In this document: positions 44,889 to 53,996 of the stretch, one piece after another | Numbering within the stretch: position 1 is the first letter of the stretch | Layout: every line of letters begins with the position of its first letter | Assembly (NCBI RefSeq): GCF_030063145.1 | Contig: NZ_JASISM010000005.1 | Coordinates: 186,001-250,000, forward strand | DNA from: Cryobacterium sp. PH31-L1 | GTDB taxonomy: Bacteria > Actinomycetota > Actinomycetes > Actinomycetales > Microbacteriaceae | Reading direction: 5' to 3' | Length of the DNA stretch: 64,000 nucleotides | Notes under the pieces: model-generated | Told to the model about the DNA's origin: nothing | What the model saw: only the letters and a program-made list of their open reading frames with translations | Database searches by the model: none | Program-made: the position numbers and the translations under genes

Positions 44889-45389
44889 GTGACCTTCTCG
44901 ATTCGTTCCTTCGTGCCCGCCGATCTGCCGCGCCTGCTCGCGCTCAACAATGAGGCCGTTCCCGCGGTCAACGAGCTGGATGCCGATGCGCTGACTTCGC
45001 TGGCGCTGCACAGCCACCTCGCGTTCGCCGTTGTCGACGACGACGACGTCGCCACGGTGCTCGGCTTCGCCATTCTGTTCGTCGCCGGAGCGGAGTACCA
45101 GAGCGAGAACTACCGCTGGTTCTCGGCCCGGTCCACTGATTTTCTCTACGTCGACCGCATCGTCGTGGCCGACGGGTATCGCGGGCAGGGCCTCGGCCAG
45201 GTGCTCTACGACGCCATCTTCGGCGCTGCCCGCCGTTTAGAGCTCGCCGAAGTGCTCTGCGAGGTCAACCTGGAGCCGCGGAACCCGGGCTCCCTCGCCT
45301 TCCACGACCGGCTCGGCTTTGTCGAGGTCGGCCAGCTGTCGACCAAGGGCGACACCGTCGTCGTGAGCCTGCTGGCGGCATCCGTTTAG
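44889..45389 (+). CDS. GNAT-family N-acetyltransferase
   Basis: 166 residues, GTG start. The acetyl-CoA loop is VDRIVVADGYRGQGLGQVLYDAIFG (Q/RxxGxG/A form), followed by EVNLEPRNPGSLAFHDRLGFVEVG, the usual last strands. Substrate unknown. It lies 27 bp after the ornithine cyclodeaminase-type gene and converges on a DUF1003 gene. Confidence 0.87.
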   Translation: MTFSIRSFVPADLPRLLALNNEAVPAVNELDADALTSLALHSHLAFAVVDDDDVATVLGFAILFVAGAEYQSENYRWFSARSTDFLYVDRIVVADGYRGQGLGQVLYDAIFGAARRLELAEVLCEVNLEPRNPGSLAFHDRLGFVEVGQLSTKGDTVVVSLLAASV

Positions 45390-45404
45390 TGGGTCGCGGG
45401 CCCG

Positions 45405-45947
45405 TTAGTCGTTTTTCGTGGGCACCGGGCGGGGCAGGTCGAGGCGTTCGAGAATGGCCTGAAGGTCGCCGATCATCGCGAGCTGCCGATTGTTGATCTC
45501 CAGCAGCGCTTCGATGTCGGTCTTGGCAGCGATGTTCGTGTCAAAGTCATGCTGGGCCAAGGCTGCGGCGATCGCATCCTGCCGCTTGGCCGAGATGAGC
45601 AGAATCGCGCCTTGCAGACCGGCGAGCATGCTCAGGAACAAATTGAGCAGAATGAACGGGTAGGGATCCCACCCTGACGCGAATGAATTCGCCCCGGCCC
45701 ACAAAATCATGAACAGTATGAAGCCGCCGACAAATTTCCAGCTGCCCATGGAGTTTCGCATGGTGTCGGCGGCCCGCTCCCCCGTGGTCAGGGATTTCTT
45801 GTGCTGCTGGTGCCAGGTGATCGTAAGTCCGCGGCGGGCACTCGCGGTCTTCGGCGCGAGGGGCGGCGCCGTAGCAGGACTCGGCTCGGCGGCGGCCGGC
45901 CCGGAGGTGCCGGGCGCGGCATTTGTTGACACAGTATTCATGGGCAC
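45405..45947 (-). CDS. DUF1003 family membrane protein
   Basis: 180 residues. A Pro/Ala-rich cytoplasmic N-terminus (about 35 residues) precedes the DUF1003 core: GERAADTMRNSMGSWKFV, two membrane helices (GFILFMILWAGANSFA, and PYPFILLNLFLSMLAGLQGAILL), then SAKRQDAIAAALAQHDFDTN and a coiled C-terminus. Function unknown in this family. Start could be either of two close ATGs (45947 or 45941). Confidence 0.85.
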   Translation of the reverse strand: MPMNTVSTNAAPGTSGPAAAEPSPATAPPLAPKTASARRGLTITWHQQHKKSLTTGERAADTMRNSMGSWKFVGGFILFMILWAGANSFASGWDPYPFILLNLFLSMLAGLQGAILLISAKRQDAIAAALAQHDFDTNIAAKTDIEALLEINNRQLAMIGDLQAILERLDLPRPVPTKND

Positions 45948-46018
45948 AGTGTATGGCTGCGGGCTTCAAAAGATCTTGTTGGGGCTTGTACAGCAGCGCC
46001 TGCACAGCGCAAACAAAT

Positions 46019-46127
46019 CTCTGTATACACAAACCCCTTTTCGTTGAGAGCACTATTCGGGCTCGCCGCGAATCGCCTGCGATAGAGTCCGTCGAAACGG
46101 GGACAGACGAACTGCTCTGTATACACA
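46019..46127. repeat. Repeated palindrome-centred 13-mer CTCTGTATACACA
   Basis: Identical 13-mers at 46019–46031 and 46115–46127, each centred on the palindrome TGTATACA, 96 bp apart in the intergenic stretch 45948–46232. They look like paired operators for a dimeric regulator. No gene in the stretch itself is supported. Confidence 0.6.
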
Positions 46128-46232
46128 CTTTGTCTGGGAGTTCAAGGGGGAGCGGAAAAATGCTCTCGCCCCCTATGGTCGATCTGACGCGAGTTATCGC
46201 TTGCGCAGAACCAAGCCAAGGGACAACCCTCG

Positions 46233-46400
46233 ATGCGAATTACCTGCCCGTTTTGTAAGTCTCAGGCCGACCTGAAACCCAACCCCGCGCAGGCACTGCG
46301 CATTACTCTTCCCCTTTACGTTCTCAAGTGCACCGGTTGCGAACGCACCAGCATTCGCGTTGAACCGGTGCGCCTGGCGCACACTCTCGCCACGGCCTAA
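46233..46400 (+). CDS. Small zinc-ribbon protein (55 aa)
   Basis: 55 residues with two CxxC knuckles, CPFC at residues 5–8 and CTGC at about 36–39, starting MRITCPFCKSQADLKP. The spacing fits a zinc ribbon. AAGGGA lies 11 bases before the ATG. It is too short to assign a function; such proteins bind nucleic acid or act as structural adaptors. It follows the paired 13-mer repeats, which may control it. I favour it over a longer reading on the other strand because of the metal-binding pattern. Confidence 0.65.
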   Translation: MRITCPFCKSQADLKPNPAQALRITLPLYVLKCTGCERTSIRVEPVRLAHTLATA

Positions 46401-46631
46401 TTGCTCAGCCCACCGCACGGCCGACATCGCCAACCGGTCGCGGACGATTCCCAATTGCAGAAGCGCAGACACCACTGATGATTGCGAGCCGTCCACGTCG
46501 GGATGGGTGCTGGTCTCGGCGAATTGCCGTTCAAGCGAGTACCGGATTTCGCGGATCTGAGCCACTTCATTTCGGGAACAGGGCGCCAGCTTCGGAGGGG
46601 ATGCACCGCAGGTTTCGGCGTCAGTTCAGCC

Positions 46632-47312
46632 TCAGCCGGCCGAAACGGATGCCGGTGCGCTGGTCAGTCGCGCCAGTGCGTCGTCTTCGTGGTCACTCAG
46701 CCGACTTTCGGCCAATGCACCGTCCCCGCCCAGTACAGCCTCGGCGATGCCGCGATGTTCAGCGATCCACTCCTCGGTGACCCGGTACGAGTCCTGCAGC
46801 ACGGTCAGGCACATGCGCGTCTCGGTCATGAGAGTGCTGTGGATGCGCGCGAGGCTGCGACTGCCACTCAACGCGACGAGGTGTTCGTGAAAGGCCATGT
46901 CGGCGTCGCTCATGGCGGCGCGGTCGCCGGTGGCGGCCGCATTCTCCATCTCGGTCACGTTGGCCAGCAAGTTTTCACCGGCGGCGACGTGGTCGGCGCG
47001 CACGAGCAGCTTGCAGGCAGCCGATTCGATGGCGGTGCGCAGCACGTACATGTCGCGAATCTCAGCATCCGTCATTTCGATGACGAACAAGCCCCGGTTG
47101 CGAATACTGACCAGCAGGCCCTCCTGAGTCAGCCGCTGCATGGCTTCGCGCAGCGGACCCCGACTGACGCCGAGCTCGCGGGCGAGTTCGGCCTCGCCCA
47201 GTTGCGACCCGGGGGCCACCTCGCCGTGGGCGATCGCGTACCGCAGCTTGCGGGCGATGATCGACGGGGTGGATTCCTGAATGACGGGTTCCAATGAATA
47301 TCGCTGGGGCAT
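46632..47312 (-). CDS. GntR-family regulator, FCD subfamily
   Basis: 226 residues from the ATG at 47312 (GAAGGG immediately upstream). The winged helix is IIARKLRYAIAHGEVAPGSQLGEAELARELGVSRGPLREAMQRLTQEGLLVSIRNRGLFV. The FCD effector domain follows, with metal-site histidines expected in DMAFHEHLVALSGSR and EEWIAEHRGIAEAVLGG. An operator-like palindrome lies 88 bp upstream, so self-regulation is likely. The regulated pathway is not evident; the divergent gene is a maltokinase. Confidence 0.9.
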   Translation of the reverse strand: MPQRYSLEPVIQESTPSIIARKLRYAIAHGEVAPGSQLGEAELARELGVSRGPLREAMQRLTQEGLLVSIRNRGLFVIEMTDAEIRDMYVLRTAIESAACKLLVRADHVAAGENLLANVTEMENAAATGDRAAMSDADMAFHEHLVALSGSRSLARIHSTLMTETRMCLTVLQDSYRVTEEWIAEHRGIAEAVLGGDGALAESRLSDHEDDALARLTSAPASVSAG

Positions 47313-47399
47313 ACCCTTCACAGTTCTTTCTTGAGTGAGTGTCTGAGGTGCACGGAATGAGAATTCCACTGTCGATGCGACCCGGTTGAGCTGACTGTC

Positions 47400-47413
47400 A
47401 ATTGTCTACAATT
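47400..47413. promoter_or_regulatory. FCD-GntR-type operator AATTGTCTACAATT
   Basis: A perfect 6-bp inverted repeat around CT; its core TTGTCTACAA fits the T-x-GT...AC-x-A pattern of FadR/FCD regulators. It lies between the divergent gntR and maltokinase genes. Confidence 0.7.
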
Positions 47414-47580
47414 CTAGCTCAAGCTCCCGAAAATGTCGTCCGATTCGAGCAATCCCGTTTGGGGGCTTGACGAACAGTCCTGGATCGGAGGTTTCAGGGA
47501 CGAGAATCCATTGACGGGTCAGCGTGACGACGCGCGCACATCCTCGGGCGTAGTCCGGGCGAGGAGGCTACGCTGGCGGC

Positions 47581-49071
47581 ATGATCGACGGAGACCGCGC
47601 CCCCAATGCAGACAGCTCCAGCAATCCCGACCTCGCCCCTACCCATCGGGGAACTCCGCTGCCCGACTATGTGAACGCCTGGGTTGCTGGGCAGCGCTGG
47701 TTCGGCAATAAGGGACTTGTGCCGGCTCTTCGCAGCATCGGGCATTTCTCGCTGGACTCGGTCGAGGCGTCAGTGACTATTCGCGTCGACCTCATGTTGG
47801 ATACCGCGAGCCTGGGCCTCACCCTGTACCAGCTGCCGACCACAGAACGAGTCTCGGAACTGCCCGGTGCGGCCAATGCCTTGATCACCGTGCGTAAACC
47901 CGGATCTGATCACGCGCGTTACATCTACGACGCGACCTATGACCCCGCGTTCGCAGCCGCTGTCCTCACCTTCATGGAGTTGCAGGGCGTGTCAAGCTCG
48001 AGCCCGCCAACATCCGATCGCTCCGCCGCGAGCGCGCGCGGCGACGACCTCCGACCGGGTTCAGCGGCCCCGCCGCAGACCGTGGTGGCATCCAGCCGCG
48101 TACTCAGCGGTGAGCAATCCAATACCTCCATCATCGTGGAGCGCACCGACGCTGCCGGAGCGCCGATATCGCCGATCATCTGCAAGGTGTTTCGCATCAT
48201 TCATGCCGGCGAGAATCCGGATGTCACGGTGCAGGCCGCCCTGGCCAGCGCCGGATCAGCCCGGATCCCGCAGCCGTTCGGCGCCATCCTCGGCCAGTGG
48301 GATGACCCCGCCGAACCGAGCAGCCGCGCCGTCGGGCACCTCGCCTTCGCCCAGGAGTTTTTACCCGATGCTCCGGATGCCTGGCGTACCGCCCTGGTCG
48401 CCGCTGCCGCCGGCACCGACTTCACGGGGCCCGCGTTTCGACTCGGGCAGGCCACCGCTGACGTGCACGCCGACCTCGCCCGCACCCTGCCGACCCTGGA
48501 TGCCTCCCCCACGGTGATCGCAGTCGAAATGGCCAAGATGCGCGTGCGCTGCGGTCAGGCCCTGGTCGAAGTGCCGGTTCTGGCCCCCTACCGCGATGCG
48601 ATCGAAGCGGTCTTCGCCCGGGCGGAGGCGGCAGCATGGCCACGACTGCAGCGCATTCACGGCGATTTCCATCTCGGCCAAGTACTCGATGTCGAGGACC
48701 GCGGCTGGGTGCTTCTGGACTTTGAGGGGGAACCGCTGCGCACCCTGCGCGAGCGCACAGAACCCGACATTCCGCTACGCGACGTTGCGGGCATGCTGCG
48801 CTCGTTCTCCTACGTGGCGGGGGCAATGGCCGAGACGACGGATGCCCTGCCCACGGTTTTCGAGTGGGCCACGGCCTGCCGTAGTGCCTTCCTCGACGGT
48901 TACGCCGAAAGGTCCGGCGTCAAGCTGGCCGAGCAGAGCGCGCTCCTCGACGCCTTCGAACTTGACAAGGCACTCTACGAAGCGGTGTATGAGATTCGCA
49001 ACCGCCCCACTTGGCTGCCCATCCCCCTCGCAGCGATCAAACGTCTGGTCGCGCCCTCGCGCATCGAGTAA
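47581..49071 (+). CDS. mak: Maltokinase
   Basis: 496 residues. It phosphorylates maltose to maltose-1-phosphate, the precursor for GlgE-type alpha-glucan synthesis. An N-terminal cap domain (YVNAWVAGQRWFGNKG) is followed by a kinase domain with SGEQSNTSIIVE, the catalytic loop RIHGDFHLGQVL (about 360) and the metal site LLDFEGEPLRTLRERTEPDIPLRDVAGMLRSF. treS, glgE or glgB are not adjacent, so partners must be elsewhere. Residues about 140–170 form a Ser/Pro/Ala-rich insertion. Confidence 0.88.
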   Translation: MIDGDRAPNADSSSNPDLAPTHRGTPLPDYVNAWVAGQRWFGNKGLVPALRSIGHFSLDSVEASVTIRVDLMLDTASLGLTLYQLPTTERVSELPGAANALITVRKPGSDHARYIYDATYDPAFAAAVLTFMELQGVSSSSPPTSDRSAASARGDDLRPGSAAPPQTVVASSRVLSGEQSNTSIIVERTDAAGAPISPIICKVFRIIHAGENPDVTVQAALASAGSARIPQPFGAILGQWDDPAEPSSRAVGHLAFAQEFLPDAPDAWRTALVAAAAGTDFTGPAFRLGQATADVHADLARTLPTLDASPTVIAVEMAKMRVRCGQALVEVPVLAPYRDAIEAVFARAEAAAWPRLQRIHGDFHLGQVLDVEDRGWVLLDFEGEPLRTLRERTEPDIPLRDVAGMLRSFSYVAGAMAETTDALPTVFEWATACRSAFLDGYAERSGVKLAEQSALLDAFELDKALYEAVYEIRNRPTWLPIPLAAIKRLVAPSRIE

Positions 49072-49203
49072 CGCTCCGATAACGCCTCGCGGGGTAGCTT
49101 GACCGCCAGTGGGCACTGGGACCACTTGCGGTCAAGTGCTCATTCCGGCACCGCCAATTCCGGCCCGTGCCAGTAGGGAACAGAGCACACAAGGAGCAGT
49201 TCC

Positions 49204-51123
49204 ATGGCAGAAAACAATTCCGGCCCTGGCGGGGACCAGAAATTCGTCAGTGAGGGTGAATTTCAGGCAGGAGAGTCGGCCTCCGGCATCATCTCCGGCG
49301 TCACCTTCGGCCCGACGGAAGTGGTCTACTACAAGGTCAACAACCTGGCGGTCTTCGAAGGTGACATCGTGCTGGGCACCGTCGCCGAGCTGGAGCAGAC
49401 TAAGGATCAGGCGAATCAGGACGACCGTCGCGCCCGGGCCGTCATCATCACCGGCGCGCGCTTTCGCTGGCCGAACGCGCAGGTTCCGTTTCAGATCAAC
49501 GCCGCCCTGCCCGACCAACAGCGAGTGCGGGACGCGATCACCCACTGGGAGGCGCGCACGCCTATCCGTTTTCCGGAACGTACCCCGGCCAATGCCGCGC
49601 AATTTCCGAACTTCGTCGAGTTCAGCGATGCCGGCGGATGCTGGTCGATGCTCGGTATGCAGGGTAACGGCATGCAGACCATCAGTCTGGGTACCGGCTG
49701 CACGAGCGGCAACGCAATCCATGAGATCGGCCACGCGGTCGGTCTCTGGCATGAACAGAGCCGCGAAGACCGCAACACCTTCGTAACCATCAACGTGGCC
49801 AACATCTCCCCGGGTATGGAGAGCCAGTTCGACCAGCACATCGTCGATGGCGATGACGTCGGCGGCTATGACTACGGCTCGATCATGCATTACCCGCGCA
49901 CCGCGTTTTCAAAGAATGGGCTGGAGACCATCACCCCGGTGCAGGCCGGAGCCCAGATCGGCCAGCGTACGGCCCTGTCGGCCGGTGACATCGCGGCGGT
50001 CAACTTCATGTACCCGCAGACGCCCAGGGCAAGTTCGAGCCCGGTCGTGTCGTGGGGACCGAACCGGCTCGATGCCTTCGTGCTCGGTACCAATCGTGCG
50101 GTGTTCCACAAGTGGTTCAGCGGAGCCTGGGGACCGTCGGTCACCGGCTACGAGAACATGGGCGGCATCGCCGAGAGTGTTCCGCAAGCCGTGGCGTGGG
50201 GCCCGAACCGGCTCGACCTGTTCATCACCGGAACCGACAGCGCGCTCTACCACAAGTGGTGGAACGGCAGCGCGTGGGGTCCGTCGGTAACGGGCTACGA
50301 GAACATGGGCGGCGTCATCCTCGGTGACCCGCGGGTGGTCTCTTGGGGTCCGAACCGGCTCGACGTGTTCGTCGTCGGCAGCGACCATGCGCTCTATCAC
50401 AAGTGGTTCAACGGGGCGTGGGGCCCGTCGGTGACCGGCTACGAGAACATGGGTGGCATCGTCGTCGGCCAGCCCGAAGTCGTCTCCTGGGGTCCGAACC
50501 GGCTCGACGTGTTCGTGATCGGCACCGACCGGGCGCTTTACCACAAGTGGTGGAACGGCTCAGCCTGGGGCCCGTCGCTCACCGGGTATGAACGTCTCGG
50601 CGGAGTCTGCACCTCGGCGCCGCGAGTGGTCTCGTGGGGCCCGAACCGGCTCGACGTCTTCGTCACGGGCACCGATGGAGCGCTGTACCACAAGTGGTGG
50701 AACGGCAGCGCCTGGGGTCCGTCCGTCAACGACTTCGAGCGGCTCGGCGGCATTGTCGTGGGCGAACCCGAGGCCGTGTCCTGGGGGCCGAACCGGCTCG
50801 ACCTGTTTGTGATCGGCACCGACAGTGCGCTGTACCACAAGTGGTTCGACGGCAACGGGTGGGGTCCATCGGCGCTCGGCTACGAGAACATGGGCGGCAT
50901 CGCGACCTCACAGCCGCGCGTGGTGTCCTGGGCACCGGGCCGGCTCGATGTGTTCCTGACCGGAACCAACAGCGCGCTGTTCCACAAATGGTTCAACGGA
51001 GCAGCATGGGGTCCGTCGCTCACCGGCTATGAGAGTCTAGGCGGCGTGATCACGTCGTTCGACGAGGCTGAGGCGCGTGCCGTTGCCGAGGGTTCAGACT
51101 CGCAAAACCGGGACACGGACTAA
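49204..51123 (+). CDS. Astacin-family metalloprotease with seven-repeat lectin-like propeller
   Basis: 639 residues. An N-terminal segment of about 85 residues precedes an M12A domain with the zinc signature [17 protein letters not shown] (H173, E174, H177, H183) and Met-turn GSIMHY (M228). From about residue 275 come seven repeats of 48–49 residues, each with the pattern [15 protein letters not shown](D/N)xALYHKWxNGxAWGPS, as in PLL/fucose-binding-type propellers. It should cut proteins while bound to sugar. No signal peptide is visible despite an outside-type architecture. AAGGAG precedes the ATG. Confidence 0.92.
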   Translation: MAENNSGPGGDQKFVSEGEFQAGESASGIISGVTFGPTEVVYYKVNNLAVFEGDIVLGTVAELEQTKDQANQDDRRARAVIITGARFRWPNAQVPFQINAALPDQQRVRDAITHWEARTPIRFPERTPANAAQFPNFVEFSDAGGCWSMLGMQGNGMQTISLGTGCTSGNAIHEIGHAVGLWHEQSREDRNTFVTINVANISPGMESQFDQHIVDGDDVGGYDYGSIMHYPRTAFSKNGLETITPVQAGAQIGQRTALSAGDIAAVNFMYPQTPRASSSPVVSWGPNRLDAFVLGTNRAVFHKWFSGAWGPSVTGYENMGGIAESVPQAVAWGPNRLDLFITGTDSALYHKWWNGSAWGPSVTGYENMGGVILGDPRVVSWGPNRLDVFVVGSDHALYHKWFNGAWGPSVTGYENMGGIVVGQPEVVSWGPNRLDVFVIGTDRALYHKWWNGSAWGPSLTGYERLGGVCTSAPRVVSWGPNRLDVFVTGTDGALYHKWWNGSAWGPSVNDFERLGGIVVGEPEAVSWGPNRLDLFVIGTDSALYHKWFDGNGWGPSALGYENMGGIATSQPRVVSWAPGRLDVFLTGTNSALFHKWFNGAAWGPSLTGYESLGGVITSFDEAEARAVAEGSDSQNRDTD

Positions 51124-51594
51124 GGCGAGGCCGGGCAGAACCGGGTCGGACAGCACCGGGTGGGACTGCGTTGAGACGAAGTCCCCCTCGGTGATGTCCG
51201 GGCGACCGGTACCCGGTCGCCCGGACTGATCGGGGGCAGGTGCCGTCCGGGAAGAGACACGGGCGGTTGAGTGCGCCAGGGACTCGCGCGAATCGCGTGT
51301 CTGGCGCACTTCCGTTTTCGAGTTCATCTCGCGCACGTGGACACGCACGTTGAGGGCGCGGACGCCGTTGAGCACGGGGCGCGGAACGGTCACGGTGAAC
51401 GGCAGTTCGGTCGCGCCGCTCGCGGGAGCCGCAGGGCTATCGAAGGTGACGGACCCGACGACGGTACTGGGGGCATCCGCTCGCGAGACGTCTTCGACGA
51501 GTACTGTCACGGTGACGGCACCGACCGGGCGGTCGTCGCCGCTGAAAGCGATGATGCCCGTGACCATTTCACTGTTATCGGAGTCCGCTGACAT
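51094..51594 (-). CDS. YbaY-like domain protein
   Basis: 166 residues from the ATG at 51594 (another ATG at 51603). The first 100 residues fit the YbaY/pilotin beta-sheet domain: [36 protein letters not shown], then [14 protein letters not shown] and RVHVREMNS. The C-terminal 65 residues are polar and unlike the family. Members are usually lipoproteins, but no lipobox or signal is visible. Function unknown. Its last 30 bases overlap the end of the convergent astacin gene. Confidence 0.6.
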   Translation of the reverse strand: MSADSDNSEMVTGIIAFSGDDRPVGAVTVTVLVEDVSRADAPSTVVGSVTFDSPAAPASGATELPFTVTVPRPVLNGVRALNVRVHVREMNSKTEVRQTRDSRESLAHSTARVSSRTAPAPDQSGRPGTGRPDITEGDFVSTQSHPVLSDPVLPGLALVRVPVLRV

Positions 51595-51600
51595 GCACAC

Positions 51601-51999
51601 CATGGTGGCACCACTCGCCCGATCGCGCTGGACGCGCCGGCACCGCCCCGCACCGGCATGCCCTCCGGTGCCATGGGCAAGATGGTCGCCCTGACCATCT
51701 CCGAGATGATCCTGGACGGCGCGACCACTCCGACCCACACCGCGTCAATGGGCGAAATGTCTGCCACCTGCATCGCCTCGACCGGAACGGGACTACTCAC
51801 CGGCACCGCCGCCGCCATGTCGATGTCGATGTCGCCGATTGTGCCGGACTTCGCCAAGCACCCGACCACCGCCGGTCGCCACCCGACCGAGACGACGGGT
51901 GACATCGGCCTCGCAGCGCACTGGGTCAAGCGCGTGCTGCTCACCATGTTCCTGTACAAGGCCAAGGCGTACCCGTTCTGGTATCTCATTCCGGAGTGA
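51601..51999 (+). pseudogene. FAD-dependent oxidoreductase, C-terminal remnant
   Basis: The frame reads GMPSGAMGKMVALTISEMILDG, then GEMSATCIASTGTGLLTGTAAAM, IVPDFAKHPTT, and GLAAHWVKRVLLTMFLYKAKAYPFWYLIPE. This matches the C-terminal quarter of actinobacterial sulfide:quinone-reductase-like FAD enzymes (about 400 residues). The FAD-binding N-terminus is missing; upstream is the divergent YbaY-like gene. The small gene behind it is intact. Confidence 0.65.
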
Positions 52000-52042
52000 G
52001 TCGCACGCATCTACTTTGCCACCGAAATAGAAGGAGAACACC

Positions 52043-52210
52043 ATGGACACCGCCCAAGCCCACATCGACGTTGCGCCGCTGCCGAGCGCCCGCGAACTGA
52101 GCCGACGCAGCAACGTGCTGGTTCCGCTCGTGCGCTTTCTGCAGCTCAACGTCAAGATGTACCTGCTCGCCCAGCGCCACCACGGAAATTCGCGGCCGAC
52201 CTTCGGTTGA
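52043..52210 (+). CDS. Hypothetical 55-residue protein
   Basis: 55 residues with AAGGAG at ideal spacing before the ATG. The sequence starts MDTAQAHIDVAPLPSARELS and includes an amphipathic helix (VLVPLVRFLQLNVKMYLLAQ). It follows the FAD oxidoreductase remnant by 43 bp and is its likely old operon partner. Its stop directly abuts the stop of the convergent gntR gene. No known family recognised. Confidence 0.55.
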   Translation: MDTAQAHIDVAPLPSARELSRRSNVLVPLVRFLQLNVKMYLLAQRHHGNSRPTFG

Positions 52211-52969
52211 TCACGAGCGCGGATCGCCGGCGGCCAGTCCCACGAACATGGAGTCATGCAGCACCGATACGTGCTGATCGATGATGGCCACGGCGGCCAC
52301 CGGGTCGTGCTCCCGCAGGGCCGTCACGAGCCTCGCGTGCTCACGGTTGACTTCGTGCAGGTAGTCCACCGGGTACGGCAGAAAGTACCGGTACAAACCT
52401 TGCAGCGCGGCGCCGTACTGCGCCAGAGCCCAGTCCAACCCGCTGGCCGCGGCGACGCCGAGGTGAAACTGCTCATCGGCCGCGTGGTACTCGGTCCAAT
52501 TCTGCGCCGCAGCCGCCCGGGCGACGTGGGCGTCGAGACTTTCGAGCTGATCAACCGTGATCTTGAGCGCGGCCTGATGCACCAGCGCGCACTCCAGCAG
52601 TACCCGCTCATTGATGAGCCGGTGTACGTCAGCGGCGTCAGCCAGGTATGCGGTGATCGACGAGATCGAAGCGGATGCCGCCGGGTCGGCGACGAAGGTT
52701 CCCCCGTTCCTTCCGCGCTTTCGAGCGAGCACGCCCTCATCGGCCAGGCTCTTCAGAGCGCGGCGCACCGTGATCTCGCTCACTCCGAGCGCGGCTGCGA
52801 CATCGTGATCGGACGGCAATTGCTCGCCCACCACCATGAGGCCGAGCTCGATCGCGAGGGCGATGCGGGCGCGCACCGTGTCGGTGGCGCTCAGGCGAGT
52901 GATGCCCGATACCGCCGGATTGGCGAGCGCGGCCACGGCCTCGGTGCTGTTGTCTGCGTGAACCATCAC
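52211..52969 (-). CDS. GntR-family regulator, FCD subfamily
   Basis: 252 residues. The DNA-binding domain is VRARIALAIELGLMVVGEQLPSDHDVAAALGVSEITVRRALKSLADEGVLARKRGRNGGTFVA. The FCD domain has ADEQFHLGVAAASG and EVNREHARLVTALREHD, with the histidines of the effector site. It is divergent from the nitrilase–permease–nitrilase unit, and a perfect 13-bp palindrome lies between them, so it probably controls that unit in response to an organic acid, nitrile or amide-derived acid. Confidence 0.9.
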   Translation of the reverse strand: MMVHADNSTEAVAALANPAVSGITRLSATDTVRARIALAIELGLMVVGEQLPSDHDVAAALGVSEITVRRALKSLADEGVLARKRGRNGGTFVADPAASASISSITAYLADAADVHRLINERVLLECALVHQAALKITVDQLESLDAHVARAAAAQNWTEYHAADEQFHLGVAAASGLDWALAQYGAALQGLYRYFLPYPVDYLHEVNREHARLVTALREHDPVAAVAIIDQHVSVLHDSMFVGLAAGDPRS

Positions 52970-53021
52970 GCATCCACATTAGCCGCACACCTCGATTTTC
53001 CCGGCTGGACTAGACAAAAGT

Positions 53022-53034
53022 GATCATTATGATC
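53022..53034. promoter_or_regulatory. Palindrome GATCATTATGATC, GntR operator candidate
   Basis: A perfect inverted repeat around one T, 47 bp before the nitrilase start and 53 bp before the gntR start. It is well placed to control both divergent genes. Confidence 0.7.
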
Positions 53035-53080
53035 TAATTTGATTCTTGCTGATCCGATTCTTCAGATTGAAGGAGTCACC

Positions 53081-53995
53081 ATGCCACGCACAGTGCGCAT
53101 AGCCGCCGTCCAGGCCGTACCCCGTCCGGTCGGAGCGCCCCTCGGTGATTTCGCCGCCGAGGTGCGCCGCGTCCGTGAAACGGACCCGAGCATTCAATTC
53201 ATCGTCTTCCCCGAGCTGCACCTCTTCGGAACCGAAGCGACCACCTCGAGCCTGGAGCAGCGGAACGAGCTGCTGCGAGCATCCGCGGTGCCGCTGGATG
53301 GCGAGCTCATCGCGGGGCTCGGCGCGATTGCCCGCACGGCCGGCATCTGGTTGCTGCCCGGCAGTATCTGTGAACGTGGACCCGGCGGCGAAGTGTTCAA
53401 TACGGCCGTGGTGTTCTCACCGACGGGTGACCTCGTGGCCAGCTACCGCAAGATCTTTCCATGGCGACCGTATGAACCCTACGAACCGGGCGATCGCTTC
53501 GTCGTGTTCGACGCCCCGGGTATCGGCCGATTCGGGCTGTCGATCTGTTACGATTCCTGGTTTCCCGAGGTCACTCGGCATCTGGCGTGGATGGGGGCCG
53601 AGGTCGTGCTCAACGTCGTCAAGACCACCACGCCCGACCGTGCCCAGGAAGTAGTGCTCGCCCAGGCCAATTCCATCGTCAACCAGACGTTCACCGTGAG
53701 TGTGAACTGCGCCAGGCCCCTCGGCCAGGGCCGCAGCCTCCTCGTCGACCCGGAGGGTGTCACCCTCACGGAATCGACCGGCGACGACGCCGTGGTTCTG
53801 GTGCACACGCTCGATCTCGATCAGGTGACCCGGGTGCGCGAACACGGCACAGCCGGTACCAATCGAATGTGGGAGCAGTTCCTGCCTACCGACGCGCCCC
53901 TCGAACTCCCGCTCTATGCCGGACGAATCGACCCGCACCGCTGGACCCCGCAACCTGCTATCACTCCCGCCACTCCCTTGGAAACGGACTTCTGA
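53081..53995 (+). CDS. Carbon–nitrogen hydrolase (nitrilase superfamily)
   Basis: 304 residues from the ATG at 53081 (GAAGGAG upstream). The Glu-Lys-Cys triad is in FIVFPELHLFG, ASYRKIFPW and LSICYDSWFPE. It hydrolyses a nitrile or amide to an acid and ammonia; the exact class is uncertain. The permease starts 1 bp after its stop, so uptake and hydrolysis are linked. Control is likely by the divergent GntR regulator. Confidence 0.87.
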   Translation: MPRTVRIAAVQAVPRPVGAPLGDFAAEVRRVRETDPSIQFIVFPELHLFGTEATTSSLEQRNELLRASAVPLDGELIAGLGAIARTAGIWLLPGSICERGPGGEVFNTAVVFSPTGDLVASYRKIFPWRPYEPYEPGDRFVVFDAPGIGRFGLSICYDSWFPEVTRHLAWMGAEVVLNVVKTTTPDRAQEVVLAQANSIVNQTFTVSVNCARPLGQGRSLLVDPEGVTLTESTGDDAVVLVHTLDLDQVTRVREHGTAGTNRMWEQFLPTDAPLELPLYAGRIDPHRWTPQPAITPATPLETDF

Positions 53996-53996
53996 C

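Noticed and set aside
45547-46128. A 193-codon minus-strand frame across the DUF1003 start
   Set aside because: It is out of frame with the well-supported DUF1003 gene, and its composition looks like a shadow reading.
46194-46565. A 123-codon minus-strand frame
   Set aside because: It overlaps the 55-residue zinc-ribbon gene on the other strand, matches no family and has no clear ribosome-binding site. The first 55 residues look faintly protein-like, so a remnant remains possible.
52970-53080. A tRNA or riboswitch in the gntR/nitrilase gap
   Set aside because: No cloverleaf or conserved riboswitch core is visible; the palindrome explains the structure.
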